DNA from: Bryobacter aggregatus MPL3
GTDB taxonomy: Bacteria > Acidobacteriota > Terriglobia > Bryobacterales > Bryobacteraceae
Length of the DNA stretch: 64,000 bases
NCBI RefSeq assembly: GCF_000702445.1
Contig: NZ_JNIF01000003.1
Coordinates: forward strand, 3,658,001-3,722,000
Direction of reading: 5' to 3'
Under the pieces are notes generated by a model. It worked only from the letters and a program-made list of their open reading frames with translations. It was not told the DNA's origin and ran no database searches. Position 1 is the first letter of the stretch. Each line of letters starts with the position of its first letter. Positions 27,793-37,280 of the stretch are shown in pieces. The translations under genes were made by a program, and so were the position numbers.

Positions 27793-28379
27793 AGCTTGTT
27801 CACGCCGCTGAAGCGGACTTCCCCACAAAGTTCGGCCATTTCCGGATTCATGCCTTTGAATGGCTCGACGCAGGAAAAAGGGAAGAGGCCGTCGCCGTGA
27901 CGCTCGGCGATCTTCGATCTTTGCCACCGCCGATTCTCCGCATCCACAGCCAGTGCCTGACGGGAGACGTCTTTCACAGCTTGCGTTGCGATTGCCGGGA
28001 GCAACTGGAAATGGCGCTGGCGGCGATCGGCGCCGAGGGGCGTGGCCTGATTATTTACGAGATGAAGGAAGGGCGGGGAATCGGCATTATCAACAAGTTA
28101 CGTGCCTACCAGCTCCAGGATGAAGGCGCCGATACGGTTGAGGCAAATGAAGCGCTTGGTCTCGAAGTGGATCTTCGCAACTATAGACTTCCTGCCGCGA
28201 TCTGCCAGTATTTTCAGATTCCGGCTGTTCGGCTTATGTCCAATAACCCGGACAAGATTGCCGCACTTGAGCTGGCCGATATCCGGGTGTCGGAGCGGGT
28301 TCCGATCATTGCGCCGGGTAGCGAACATTCCCAGGATTATCTCGATGTGAAGCGTGCGAAGCTCGGGCATTTGCTTTAG
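27789..28379 (+). CDS. ribA: GTP cyclohydrolase II
   Basis: A 196-residue stand-alone GTP cyclohydrolase II, the same size as E. coli RibA. It opens GTP to a pyrimidine as the first step of riboflavin synthesis. The zinc-binding cysteines lie in CLTGDVFHSLRCDC, and EGRGIG and RLMSNNPDK are typical substrate-site motifs. The ATG is chosen because conserved sequence begins soon after it. No FMN riboswitch is visible, and there is no room for one between the divergent genes. It converges on and overlaps the protease gene stop. Confidence 0.92.
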   Translation: MELVHAAEADFPTKFGHFRIHAFEWLDAGKREEAVAVTLGDLRSLPPPILRIHSQCLTGDVFHSLRCDCREQLEMALAAIGAEGRGLIIYEMKEGRGIGIINKLRAYQLQDEGADTVEANEALGLEVDLRNYRLPAAICQYFQIPAVRLMSNNPDKIAALELADIRVSERVPIIAPGSEHSQDYLDVKRAKLGHLL

Positions 28380-29743
28380 CGGACGCTGAACTTTGCAGAC
28401 ATCGCGGAAAGAGCTCCTGCCGGGCCATTGCGGAGATAGAGGGAATAGTCCCCCATCGCCGGGGGCGTGAAGGGGCCAACGGCTTGTGTCGAGATCAGTG
28501 GTTGTATGGCAGGCGTATCGACAACGCAGCCCTCTGCCGGGCAGCCTGGACCTTTGAAGACAAACTGTAACGTCTTCGCGTCGAAGTTCTTGCCGAGTAC
28601 GGCGGCCTTGAAGGCCGTATTCACTCTGGGGATGGCATAGAGATAGACATAGGTGAAGCTGGGGACGAGTGCGGGCGTGGTGGGAATGACCGGAGTTGCC
28701 GTGGCCGCAGCGCCATAAATTGTGATCTGTCCTTCTTGATCTCCCGCCTCCAACGTGCGCTTTTTCGTTTCACCGGCGGATGCTGAAGCCCACATCGTTT
28801 GTTCGGAGCAACTGGCGTCAACCGGATGGTCGAGGCCAAGGGCATGCCCGAGTTCATGTGTGCCGACATTCTGAACGTCGAACTTCCCTGCTTCTCCTGT
28901 CGTGGTCCAGATGTAGTTGGTGTTGAAGGTGAGTGTAAAGCTGGCAATTGTGTTGGTGGAGGGTTGGTAGGACACGCGAGTTTGGGCGAGCACTCCGGCG
29001 GTGGCAATCGGTGCATAGTTGACGGTGTTGGGGCTCGCAGAATCGGTCGAGAACTTGAAGGCAGATCCTGCGTTCGCCCAGGATGCGGCAGCTTCGCTGA
29101 CAACCGCGGCAAAGCCAGACGGCAGACTGGCGTCGAGCCGGTAGCTTGCCGATTTTGCCGCCCACTTCGGTCCCAATAGTTTGTAGCAGACCGGAGCGGC
29201 ACTGGCTTCCGGAGTGGCCTGATTATTTTTTGCAAGAAACTCTCCGCTGCGTTGCCATTCACGCTCCCATGCCCCAACCCGGGTACGCTTGTCTTCCCCG
29301 ATCACCCGGCCCACCTCCACGAGAAGGTCGAGCGGCGTCATGTCGAGCTCTGCAATCTGCTCGCGATTCATAGGGTACTTCGCCGTGGCTCGCAAGCCTT
29401 GTCCGGCTTCTTCGAGAAACACCATCACCGGCTCTCCGGTCAGAAAGCGAGGCGCGCTCGAATACAAAACACCCACGTCGCCTACCTCTCCGCCAGGCGT
29501 CGTGAATGTCAGGAAATCTGCTATACCGAAGCCATCCTTGAGCTTCGCCTCAACCTGCAAGCTCACTTCGGTATAGATCTCTCCGTCTTCCCCGAAATAG
29601 CTCAGGGTCCGTTCCACATTTCCGAGGACAACCGACTTGGCTGCCCGGACATCCCGTCCGAGATCGACATCTTTCGTCGCCGCACTGCTCCCAACTGCAA
29701 GGCTCAGGACGATCAGGATCGAAAGAAAGAGAGACTGCTGCAC
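28376..29743 (-). CDS. Matrixin-like zinc metalloprotease, secreted
   Basis: A 455-residue exported protein. The signal peptide is MQQSLFLSILIVLSLAVGSSA. A metzincin motif HELGHALGLDH lies near residue 305 and is followed by TMWAS, a plausible Met-turn, as in matrixins (peptidase M10). The N-terminal part (about residues 30-170) is a beta-rich region, possibly structural. The C-terminal 100 residues resemble an Ig-like or TIGR-type beta domain. The protein probably degrades extracellular proteins; the substrate is unknown. Confidence 0.87.
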   Translation of the reverse strand: MQQSLFLSILIVLSLAVGSSAATKDVDLGRDVRAAKSVVLGNVERTLSYFGEDGEIYTEVSLQVEAKLKDGFGIADFLTFTTPGGEVGDVGVLYSSAPRFLTGEPVMVFLEEAGQGLRATAKYPMNREQIAELDMTPLDLLVEVGRVIGEDKRTRVGAWEREWQRSGEFLAKNNQATPEASAAPVCYKLLGPKWAAKSASYRLDASLPSGFAAVVSEAAASWANAGSAFKFSTDSASPNTVNYAPIATAGVLAQTRVSYQPSTNTIASFTLTFNTNYIWTTTGEAGKFDVQNVGTHELGHALGLDHPVDASCSEQTMWASASAGETKKRTLEAGDQEGQITIYGAAATATPVIPTTPALVPSFTYVYLYAIPRVNTAFKAAVLGKNFDAKTLQFVFKGPGCPAEGCVVDTPAIQPLISTQAVGPFTPPAMGDYSLYLRNGPAGALSAMSAKFSVR

Positions 29744-29847
29744 TGCCTAAGCTAATCGGACAAAATTCACTCCGCTTGAGAGGAGATGCGATTAAAGTTT
29801 GTAATGGACGAGCCACTGGGCAATCTTATAAGCTCGTGACGGTGAGT

Positions 29848-32577
29848 CTAGCGGACAACTCCCGGACCGCGCAAAATCGCATTCAGAAAGAGAATATTCA
29901 GTCCGTCCATGTAGCCGCGATAATTCGGATCGGCGGTAAAGGCGACCACCAGCCCTCGGCCTTCACTGCTCACCACCACGAATGGTTTGTACGCAAGTTG
30001 CTTGCGATTCTCTTCCCACATGTAGCCGCTCTGCAGCAGATCGCCCGGGCCGGTATACACCGCAGCATTGATGCCGCGATCGATCTTGATGGGCGAGTAG
30101 ATCGCCCGCCCGCTCACCAGCGCATTGACATGATCCTGCGCGCCGGCGCCAATCCAGCTCTCCGTATCGACTTTGGCCTTGCACAGCACTCCTGCGACAT
30201 CGTCTGGTAACTCGCGTTCATTCTGGATCGATTTCAGATAGTCTTCTTCCTTCGTGAAGATTCTCCCGGCCACGGGACCGCCGTCGCCAGCCGGCGTGCT
30301 TACTGCCGGAGTGGCCGTGACACCCGTTGCCGTGCGCCTGCCGCCTGGCTCAGCGGCCGGTCCTGTCCCAGCCGGAGTGCCGGGCTCTTTCGCGAGCATC
30401 TCCTGCTGGATGGGCAGCAGCCCGACCTGAGCATTCGTCAAGAACGCAGTCGCTGACCCCACTCCCACGATGACGCCTCCACCGGCGACCCAGTCTTTGA
30501 TCCGCCGCAGACCTGCTCCCAGTTCTGCAGGGAGACCGCTGCCGATACTTTCCGGCACGATCAGCACCTGGAACTTACTCAGATCCGCTGTGGCGAAACT
30601 GCGGCCCCGGATGCGTGTGACCGGATAGCCAAACTGGCGTTCGATGACATAAGCCGTTGCTCCAGCACTTGCGCCGGATACCGGCGCATCCCAGATGATG
30701 GCGATATTCGGCTTCTTCAAATTGAAGTTCAGGTTGGATCCGTAATTGGGTCCGTCGTCCACCCAACTTGAGTTCATGGCCACGACTTCCGCTCCGGTGG
30801 CCAGCACCAGCTTGGCGACCATATCGTGTACAGACGCCGGATTGTCCTGGACCTGCAAGATCAGTGTGCCGTTCGGATACTTGCGGCCACTCTGGGTAAA
30901 GGCTTTGCCTGCGCTGATCACCCGGAGATTCGCCTGGAAGGCGGCGGCCAGAAAACGCCCGCTCGCCTGGGTTCCCCAGGGCACCAGATAGGCAACGCTG
31001 GCCTTGCCTCCAATGAGTTTGCCAGCTGGCATCTTCCCTGGCAGCACCGGATCCCCCGGGACATGCAGCGCACTCTTGGAGATGACTTGCTTCACATTGA
31101 ACTGAATCGGCATGCTCCAGCCCGTGACATCGTAGATTTCATCGCGCTGCTTCTTTTTGCGCCGCCGCTCCTGCTCCTTCAGAAACTCCTCTTCGAGCTT
31201 CGTGTCCGGGTCGAGGAAGGTGCGAATCATCCGCTTCATCGGCTGCGCGGCACTGATCAGATAAGACCCTTGTGGCGCCGTTGTTCCTTCCACCTGGAAG
31301 GTATCCTTCGCCTGCCGGACTTCAATTCCCTGGGCCGCCAGTAGATCGGCCAGTTTATCGGCGGCGGCAGTGTCACCCTGGCGCAGCAACACATACTCCT
31401 TGTTCTCCTCGGTCTTGCCTTCTTCGATGGCGCTCTTGCGATATTGATAGAAATTCTCGAGCAGGGTTTTCCGCTGTGCTGCTGCGGTCTCACACGTGGC
31501 GATGCCCGCAACAAAATGCTTCTGCACGCTCTGCGCAAAGCTGAAGGTGGTGCCGTCCGATTTCTCCCACAACAGACCGCGGGCGCTCGCATTCTCATAA
31601 GTCATCGCGACGCCGCCATAATAGATCGGCCAACTGGCGCCATAGCCGGGATAGAACGCGTCATAGACTTCACGGGTGAAGTAGCGGAAGCCAAACTGGT
31701 CAAACCACTTTGCATCGTTCCTGCCGAAGGTGACCAGAATCTCGCGTTGGGATTTGACGATGTGTGGATTGTAGGGGACGGCTTCGGGAGTGAAGTAATA
31801 AGTCGAGTCGCCGTTCATCTCGTGCAGGTCGACAAAGACGAGCGGATACCAATCGAGCAGGGTCTTGATGCGTCCCCGTGTTTCGGGCTGGGTCATCGCG
31901 AACCAGTCACGGTTCATGTCGACCATGTAATGGTTGGTGCGGCCGTTCGGCCAGGGCTCGACATGCTCGGCGGCCACGGGATTCGCGATCGGCTCCAGGC
32001 CCTCGGCAATCTCGAAATGATGTACAAAACGGTCGCGGCCATCGGGATTCTGGATCGGGTCAAAGAGGATAACGGTGTTGGCCAGAATCGCATCCACGGT
32101 CTTGTCGTTCTTGCTGGCGAGCAGATGATAGGCCGTCATCATGGCCGCGTCCGGGCTCGAGATCTCGTTGCCATGTACTCCATAAGCGAGCATCACCAAG
32201 GCCGGTAAGTTTGCAATCAGGCGCTGTGCTTCTGCCTCGTTGGTCTGGCGCGGATCGGCCAGTTTCTTGATATTTGCCTGGATCTCCGGCAGCCGCTGGA
32301 TGTTTGTTTCATTGCCGACGAAGGCAACCACGAGTTTGCGGCCTTCCCAAGTCCTGGCATACTCGACAAGCTTGACGCGATGGGGTTGTGCTGCGGCCAG
32401 CGCCTCAAAATACTTCATGAGGTTGGCATGAGAGGCGATCCGCTCTCCAACCTCAAAGCCGAGCGTTTTTTGAATCGTTGGCACGGCCGGGTCGTACTGT
32501 GCGCCTGGCCACATCTCGGCAATTTTCTTTTGTCCAAACAGATTCAGCGCCAGCAACAGCAGAATGACCGATCGCAT
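29848..32577 (-). CDS. Secreted M14-family zinc carboxypeptidase-like protein
   Basis: A 909-residue exported peptidase. After a signal peptide (MRSVILLLLALNLFGQ), zinc ligands H135 and E138 lie in YGVHGNE, and a third ligand, H252, in VDLHEMNGDS. DMNRDWF also fits M14 enzymes. The C-terminal half carries a glutamine-amidotransferase-like or beta-rich region with no firm assignment (KFQVLIVPESIGSG near residue 675). It is long compared with classical carboxypeptidases of about 300 residues, as is common in Acidobacteriota homologues. It may trim peptides outside the cell. Confidence 0.85.
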   Translation of the reverse strand: MRSVILLLLALNLFGQKKIAEMWPGAQYDPAVPTIQKTLGFEVGERIASHANLMKYFEALAAAQPHRVKLVEYARTWEGRKLVVAFVGNETNIQRLPEIQANIKKLADPRQTNEAEAQRLIANLPALVMLAYGVHGNEISSPDAAMMTAYHLLASKNDKTVDAILANTVILFDPIQNPDGRDRFVHHFEIAEGLEPIANPVAAEHVEPWPNGRTNHYMVDMNRDWFAMTQPETRGRIKTLLDWYPLVFVDLHEMNGDSTYYFTPEAVPYNPHIVKSQREILVTFGRNDAKWFDQFGFRYFTREVYDAFYPGYGASWPIYYGGVAMTYENASARGLLWEKSDGTTFSFAQSVQKHFVAGIATCETAAAQRKTLLENFYQYRKSAIEEGKTEENKEYVLLRQGDTAAADKLADLLAAQGIEVRQAKDTFQVEGTTAPQGSYLISAAQPMKRMIRTFLDPDTKLEEEFLKEQERRRKKKQRDEIYDVTGWSMPIQFNVKQVISKSALHVPGDPVLPGKMPAGKLIGGKASVAYLVPWGTQASGRFLAAAFQANLRVISAGKAFTQSGRKYPNGTLILQVQDNPASVHDMVAKLVLATGAEVVAMNSSWVDDGPNYGSNLNFNLKKPNIAIIWDAPVSGASAGATAYVIERQFGYPVTRIRGRSFATADLSKFQVLIVPESIGSGLPAELGAGLRRIKDWVAGGGVIVGVGSATAFLTNAQVGLLPIQQEMLAKEPGTPAGTGPAAEPGGRRTATGVTATPAVSTPAGDGGPVAGRIFTKEEDYLKSIQNERELPDDVAGVLCKAKVDTESWIGAGAQDHVNALVSGRAIYSPIKIDRGINAAVYTGPGDLLQSGYMWEENRKQLAYKPFVVVSSEGRGLVVAFTADPNYRGYMDGLNILFLNAILRGPGVVR

Positions 32578-32583
32578 AACTCC

Positions 32584-33558
32584 CTAGGGTAATGCAATTA
32601 CAAGGTCATGGACGGCTTCAATCACGGCCTGGGGCTTGTCCAACAGAATCCAGTGTCCGGCGCCTGGAACCACGCGAAAGTCTCCGCGGCGCGACAGTTT
32701 CGCGAGCTTTGCTTGCCGGCCCTGATTCCCATCGTCGCCCTGTTCTGCGGCGAGCACAATGAGCGGCGTGCCGCCCAGATCAGGACAAAGCTGCGCCTGG
32801 GCGCAAGAGGCCGGTAAGTTGGCGAGGTACTCCGACATGGTGCGGAACGAAGTGGCTCGCGACCAATGTGCCCGCACCTGCCGTCTCACGTCTGGTGGCA
32901 ACTTCTGAATCTGGCCTGAGATCTTCTGCGGTACATTCATACGGCCTGCTCCGCTCAACTTGCTGAGAATCGAAGGAATCATCCAACTCCCACGCTCTAC
33001 CGAGTGGAGTGCGAAACGAACAATGCCACGCTCTGCGAGCCAGATCCCGCGCCGCGATAACTGCGTTGCTCGTTGTAGGATCCGTGTGCGCCGGCTGTCG
33101 AGCGGGAACCATTCCTCTGCCGTGAGCGCATCCACCAAAACGACTCCCGCGACTTCTTCGGGATACATAGATGCGTACATTCGCATCAACATGCCGCCGA
33201 AGCTGTGGCCCACCACGATACGCGGAGTGGGGACCTGCGCTGCTGTGAGCACCAACCGCATCTCCTCAATGAGGTCGCGGGCAATCTTGGGTCTGTCGTT
33301 GTAAGGAGACCAGCCCAATCCCGCGCGATCGTAGGAGTAAACCGTGGCGAACTTGGCGATCTCCGCATCCACCAGCCGCCAGCTCAAGCTCGAGGCGGCA
33401 ATGCCTGCTTCCAGTACGACCGTTGCTGGACCCGCACCTTGCTTTTGGATGTGTAACGAACGCCCACCAATATCGATGAGTGCGCCAGGGGCAGGGTAAA
33501 GGCTTGCATCGTCAGCCAAGCCGTTGCGCTCATAGTTCCGCATGAGCCTTGTGACCAT
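32584..33558 (-). CDS. Alpha/beta hydrolase
   Basis: A 324-residue alpha/beta hydrolase. The oxyanion strand reads VVLEAGIA, the nucleophile elbow VGHSFGGML carries the serine, and GAGHWILLD supplies the histidine. No signal peptide is seen, so it is probably cytoplasmic. The fold is shared by esterases, lipases and haloperoxidase-like enzymes, and the substrate is not evident. It lies six bases upstream of the M14 peptidase gene on the same strand, so the two could be co-transcribed. Confidence 0.85.
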   Translation of the reverse strand: MVTRLMRNYERNGLADDASLYPAPGALIDIGGRSLHIQKQGAGPATVVLEAGIAASSLSWRLVDAEIAKFATVYSYDRAGLGWSPYNDRPKIARDLIEEMRLVLTAAQVPTPRIVVGHSFGGMLMRMYASMYPEEVAGVVLVDALTAEEWFPLDSRRTRILQRATQLSRRGIWLAERGIVRFALHSVERGSWMIPSILSKLSGAGRMNVPQKISGQIQKLPPDVRRQVRAHWSRATSFRTMSEYLANLPASCAQAQLCPDLGGTPLIVLAAEQGDDGNQGRQAKLAKLSRRGDFRVVPGAGHWILLDKPQAVIEAVHDLVIALP

Positions 33559-33635
33559 GTACCTTTACTCTAGCGGTTCTCCAGTTCAAGGAACCTTCTT
33601 CAAAATCTGTCTGGAGCCTTCATGGGACGACGGAA

Positions 33636-34172
33636 TTAATTCTCGTCTTCCTTATTCCCCCCCTTGCTCCCGGTGCCCAGATTGATCTCCGGAATTCCGA
33701 ACTTGCCGCTCAACTTGCTGAGCGAGTTCAGGTCCAGATCGCCAACGATGTTAATCACCGTGATCTCCCGGGGCTCTGCCGATAGCAACACAAAACCGCG
33801 TAGCCCTTTCGGTCCTTTGCGCATGAGGATCTCGGTGAAGCCCTTCTTCTCCTTGACGGAGAGAAAGGGAACAAAATCCGAATTTTTCACCTTGGCACGC
33901 AATGCTTCCATGTCCGCCAGACTGTACATGTTTTCCTTGTCGAACTCATAGGTGCGTACCTGGACGAGTTCGATGGTGCGGGCGAGATTTTGCAGGTCCT
34001 TACTACCGCCGTCGTTGGCGAATCCCATCATCAGTTTCAACTGATCGGGCCCCAGGTCAATACTGGTTGCTTCCTTGGCTTTGTCCTCGAGGCCTTTCAA
34101 GGCTCCAAGGTCCAGGGCCTGTTCGGCCAAAGCGAGAACACCCAAGCTCAGAATCAATAAAAAACGGGTCAT
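33636..34172 (-). CDS. Exported DUF4252-like protein
   Basis: A 178-residue protein with a short signal peptide (MTRFLLILSLGVLALAEQ). The middle region, with VRTYEFDKENMY, KEKKGFTEILMRK and ITVINIVGDLDL, resembles DUF4252 proteins. These are often encoded next to ECF sigma and anti-sigma genes, as here: it starts ten bases after the anti-sigma-like gene. It ends in a Lys/Glu/Asp-rich tail. Its function is unknown; it may be a target or accessory of the sigma system. Confidence 0.75.
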   Translation of the reverse strand: MTRFLLILSLGVLALAEQALDLGALKGLEDKAKEATSIDLGPDQLKLMMGFANDGGSKDLQNLARTIELVQVRTYEFDKENMYSLADMEALRAKVKNSDFVPFLSVKEKKGFTEILMRKGPKGLRGFVLLSAEPREITVINIVGDLDLNSLSKLSGKFGIPEINLGTGSKGGNKEDEN

Positions 34173-34182
34173 GCTCTTTTCC

Positions 34183-34518
34183 TCAATCCGCTCCCCCGCG
34201 ATGGGGAAGTGGGACTTCGATTACTAATTTTTTCTGTACGCCGGTTACCTTACGGGAGGTGATATCCATGGCCAACCGGAATTGCTCCATGGCTTGCCGT
34301 GCCTCGACTTCCTGATGTAGCCGCTGTTGCTGCCAACTCGATACACCGAAGACGCCGATACTGAGAGCTGCCGCGATCGTCCCCCACTGGACCCACGGGC
34401 GAATGGTCGCTTTGGGCTTTGCCACCCGGGCCAGGATGCGCTCAGCCAATCCGTCCGGTGCTGCCACAGGGCGAAGCGCCTCGCGCAGACTTTGCTCGAA
34501 CTCCTGATCGTCCATCAT
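34183..34518 (-). CDS. Probable anti-sigma factor, single-pass membrane protein
   Basis: A 111-residue protein with a hydrophilic N-terminus (about 40 residues), one transmembrane segment (WGTIAAALSIGVFGV) and a C-terminal periplasmic part. Its ATG overlaps the stop of the ECF sigma gene in an ATGA arrangement, so the two are translationally coupled. Size, topology and position fit an anti-sigma factor that holds the preceding sigma factor at the membrane. No zinc-finger (ZAS) cysteines are present, so this is inferred from context. Confidence 0.72.
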   Translation of the reverse strand: MMDDQEFEQSLREALRPVAAPDGLAERILARVAKPKATIRPWVQWGTIAAALSIGVFGVSSWQQQRLHQEVEARQAMEQFRLAMDITSRKVTGVQKKLVIEVPLPHRGGAD

Positions 34519-35021
34519 GTCCCACTCCTTACTCGTGGCTGCCTTTCAAGCTTGCCCCGCAAAATTTTCATGGTCCGATGCAGACGGCTCTTCACGGTCG
34601 CTACTGGAATGTCCAACTGCGCGGCAATCTCGCGTGGTTCCATCTCTTCCTGGAATCGCAAGATTGTCAGCATCCGGGCCAGAGGCGGCAATGCGCGTAC
34701 GGACTTTCGAAGCTGATCGAGCAAAAACGGATCGCTCTCTTCCGAGCTCACCGCAGGCTCCGCAATCTCTTCGAGTGAGGGGCCACGACGGCGCTGACGG
34801 CGGCGCATCTCATCAATTGTGCGATTCACCACCGCACGGCGCAGCCAACGCCGCGCGTGCTCTTCACTCTCGATTCCTGAAAGATTCTCATGCAGGCTCA
34901 GAAATACCTCCTGCGTCAGATCTTCCGCGACGGCACGGTTTCCCAGGGCCCGCAGTGCGATGGAGAAAACCATCGACTGGTGCCCATGTACCAGCTCGGT
35001 AAAGCTCGGCAACATTGCCAT
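34515..35021 (-). CDS. ECF RNA polymerase sigma factor
   Basis: A 168-residue ECF sigma factor. Region 2 (LTQEVFLSLHENL) binds the -10 element and core polymerase. Region 4 (LPPLARMLTILRF and IAAQLDIPVATVKSRLHR) carries the helix-turn-helix for the -35. It is the first gene of a sigma, anti-sigma, DUF4252 operon, which suggests membrane-stress or envelope-signal control and probably autoregulation, although no promoter motif was identified. Confidence 0.9.
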   Translation of the reverse strand: MAMLPSFTELVHGHQSMVFSIALRALGNRAVAEDLTQEVFLSLHENLSGIESEEHARRWLRRAVVNRTIDEMRRRQRRRGPSLEEIAEPAVSSEESDPFLLDQLRKSVRALPPLARMLTILRFQEEMEPREIAAQLDIPVATVKSRLHRTMKILRGKLERQPRVRSGT

Positions 35022-35064
35022 CTATCTACCTGTACGAATCAAGCGGCCGATCGAATGCAAGTTT

Positions 35065-35904
35065 CTAGCTTTTCGATTTGCCCAGTTGCTCCACAATCTT
35101 GGTTGCTTCCTCGACGGCGCGCGCCAGAACGCTCCGGATCTTGCCATCCTCCAGCATCAGTAATCCACCAATGGTGCAGCCTGCGGGTGTTGTGACATCG
35201 TCGCGGAGCGCTGCCGGGTGGCGTCCGGTCTCCTGCACCATCTTTGCGGATCCCATCATTGTCTGCGCTACCAGTGTCATCGCCAGGTCCCGCGGCAGTC
35301 CGACCCGGACGCCGGCATCGGCAAGCGATTCCATCACCAGATACATATAAGCGGGTCCCGAACCGCTCAATGCCGTAATGGCATTGAAATAATGCTCTTC
35401 CACTTCGCGTGCCTGGCCAACACTATGAAAAATTCTTTCAGCGATCGCCAGATGCCGTGCCTCGACGCCTTTGCCGCCGCAATAGACCGTTACGCCATGC
35501 CCGACGAGGCAAGGCGTATTGGGCATCGCCCGAATCACTGGCTGTGGCCTTCCGAGCAAGGTCTCGAACGTTTCGGTGGTCACCCCAGCGAGCACGCTGA
35601 TCAGCAAGGTGTCTTCGCGCAAGCCGGAAAGCTTGAGCTTTTCAATTACCTTGGCCGCCTGGCCGGGCTTGACCGCAATCAGCAGAATTCCTGCGCTCGG
35701 AACCCAACTCTCATAGGCCGGCACGGCGCGTATTCCCAGCGAACCGGCGACTTCGATCGAACTGGCCTCTGTCTTTGTCGCCGCCCAGGCCTGCTTGGGA
35801 AGGAGCAGGCCATGATCGAGAATCCCCTTTAACAGTGCCGTTCCCATGACTCCGGCGCCAACTACACCGAGCGTCCGGCCCGGCTCCAACAACAAATCAC
35901 TCAT
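35065..35904 (-). CDS. proC: Pyrroline-5-carboxylate reductase
   Basis: A 279-residue ProC that reduces pyrroline-5-carboxylate to proline with NAD(P)H. The N-terminal cofactor motif reads GVVGAGVMGTAL, the middle contains IRAMPNTPC, and the C-terminal ALSGSGPAYMY plus DDVTTPAGCT are the family signatures. Length is normal. It stands alone, divergent from the following Gfo/Idh gene with a 62-base gap. Confidence 0.93.
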   Translation of the reverse strand: MSDLLLEPGRTLGVVGAGVMGTALLKGILDHGLLLPKQAWAATKTEASSIEVAGSLGIRAVPAYESWVPSAGILLIAVKPGQAAKVIEKLKLSGLREDTLLISVLAGVTTETFETLLGRPQPVIRAMPNTPCLVGHGVTVYCGGKGVEARHLAIAERIFHSVGQAREVEEHYFNAITALSGSGPAYMYLVMESLADAGVRVGLPRDLAMTLVAQTMMGSAKMVQETGRHPAALRDDVTTPAGCTIGGLLMLEDGKIRSVLARAVEEATKIVEQLGKSKS

Positions 35905-35966
35905 CTCACAATCTTGGCAGAATCACTGGTCAATCCAGCGGGCAACGAGCATACAATGCTAACGAG

Positions 35967-37280
35967 ATGGACAATCGCAAACCTACCCGCAGAGATGCCT
36001 CCCTGGCCCTGGGCGCTGCTTTCACCACGTCGATTTTCACGGGCCAAGTGAAGGGTGCCAACGACCGGATCTCGGTTGGCTTCATCGGTCTGGGGGCCAT
36101 GGGCTCCGGAAACCTGAACTATGCGATGAAGGTGCCAGGTTTTCAGCCTGCCGCGCTTTGCGATGTCTATCAGCCTCATCTGGAGCGTGCCGAGGCTACT
36201 GCCCGCCGTGGCGGAATCGAGATCAAAGGAACCGACGACTTCCGTAAGATTCTCGCTGATAAATCGATCGATGCGGTGTGCATTTCTACTCCGGACCACT
36301 GGCACGCTTATATGACGGTGGAGGCCTGCAAGGCAGGGAAGGACGTCTATGTCGAAAAGCCTGCCAGTGTGTATGTCGATGAAGGAACCAAGATGGTGGC
36401 TGCTGCCCGCAAGTACCGTCGCGTTGTGCAAGCCGGTACGATGCAGCGCTCCGGCGGCTATTTCAAGAAGGCCGCCGAACTGGTGAAGAGTGGAGTTCTC
36501 GGAAAGGTCACCTTCTGCCATACCTGGCAGGCGGGCGTCACGCCGAAGGAAGGCTATGGGAACCCTGCCGATACGGCAGAGATCCCACCGGGGCTGAATT
36601 GGGACATGTGGCTGGGGCCCGCACCGAAAGTTCCTTTCAATGCGAACCGCTGGGGTGTCAAGGCGGCAACGTTCCCGACCTTCCGCTACTTCTGGGACTA
36701 TGCGGGCGGTGCGATGACGGACTGGGGCGTGCACCTCATCGACCCGCTCCACCAGTGTTTCGATGAGGTGATGCCGACGGCGATTAATTCGCAAGGCGGC
36801 AAGCTTTGGGTCAACGATAACCGTGACACGCCGGATACGCTTTTGGCGACCTTCGAATATCCCGGTTTCCTCGCTAGCTATGAAAGCCGTACCGCGAATC
36901 CGATGTTGATGTTCGGACAGAATGCAGGGACCTCGATCCACGGAACGGAAGCGACGTTGGTGGTGACGCGCTCGGGCTGCTGGCTGATTCCAAACGCAAA
37001 GTCGGAAGTCCAGGAGCAGACCTACGAGAAGAATGAAGAGATGCGGCAGATGAATGTGCCGCATTGGGAGAACTGGCTTGCCTGCATCAAGAGCCGGGAG
37101 AAGCCAACCAGCGATATTGAAACCTGCGTCCGTTCGTCCACGGTTTGCATTCTGGCAAACCTGTCACTCCGTCATAAGACTCGTCTCGACTGGGACGAAA
37201 AGAACTGGACGGTCAAGCAGAACGAGGTGAAGCAGGCGCTGAAGGCGAAGTACCGCTCGCCCTGGAAGCTGGAGGTCTAA
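35967..37280 (+). CDS. Gfo/Idh/MocA-family oxidoreductase, Tat-type leader
   Basis: A 437-residue oxidoreductase. The N-terminus (RRDASLALGAAFTTSIF) looks like a twin-arginine leader. The Rossmann motif VGFIGLGAMGSGN is followed by STPDHWHA and EKPASVYVDEG, which are typical of the family, with HWH a common catalytic signature in exported members. WDYAGGAMTDWGVHLID is conserved in the C-terminal domain. Family members oxidise or reduce sugars and cyclitols; the substrate is unknown. A TonB receptor gene lies downstream on the same strand. Confidence 0.88.
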   Translation: MDNRKPTRRDASLALGAAFTTSIFTGQVKGANDRISVGFIGLGAMGSGNLNYAMKVPGFQPAALCDVYQPHLERAEATARRGGIEIKGTDDFRKILADKSIDAVCISTPDHWHAYMTVEACKAGKDVYVEKPASVYVDEGTKMVAAARKYRRVVQAGTMQRSGGYFKKAAELVKSGVLGKVTFCHTWQAGVTPKEGYGNPADTAEIPPGLNWDMWLGPAPKVPFNANRWGVKAATFPTFRYFWDYAGGAMTDWGVHLIDPLHQCFDEVMPTAINSQGGKLWVNDNRDTPDTLLATFEYPGFLASYESRTANPMLMFGQNAGTSIHGTEATLVVTRSGCWLIPNAKSEVQEQTYEKNEEMRQMNVPHWENWLACIKSREKPTSDIETCVRSSTVCILANLSLRHKTRLDWDEKNWTVKQNEVKQALKAKYRSPWKLEV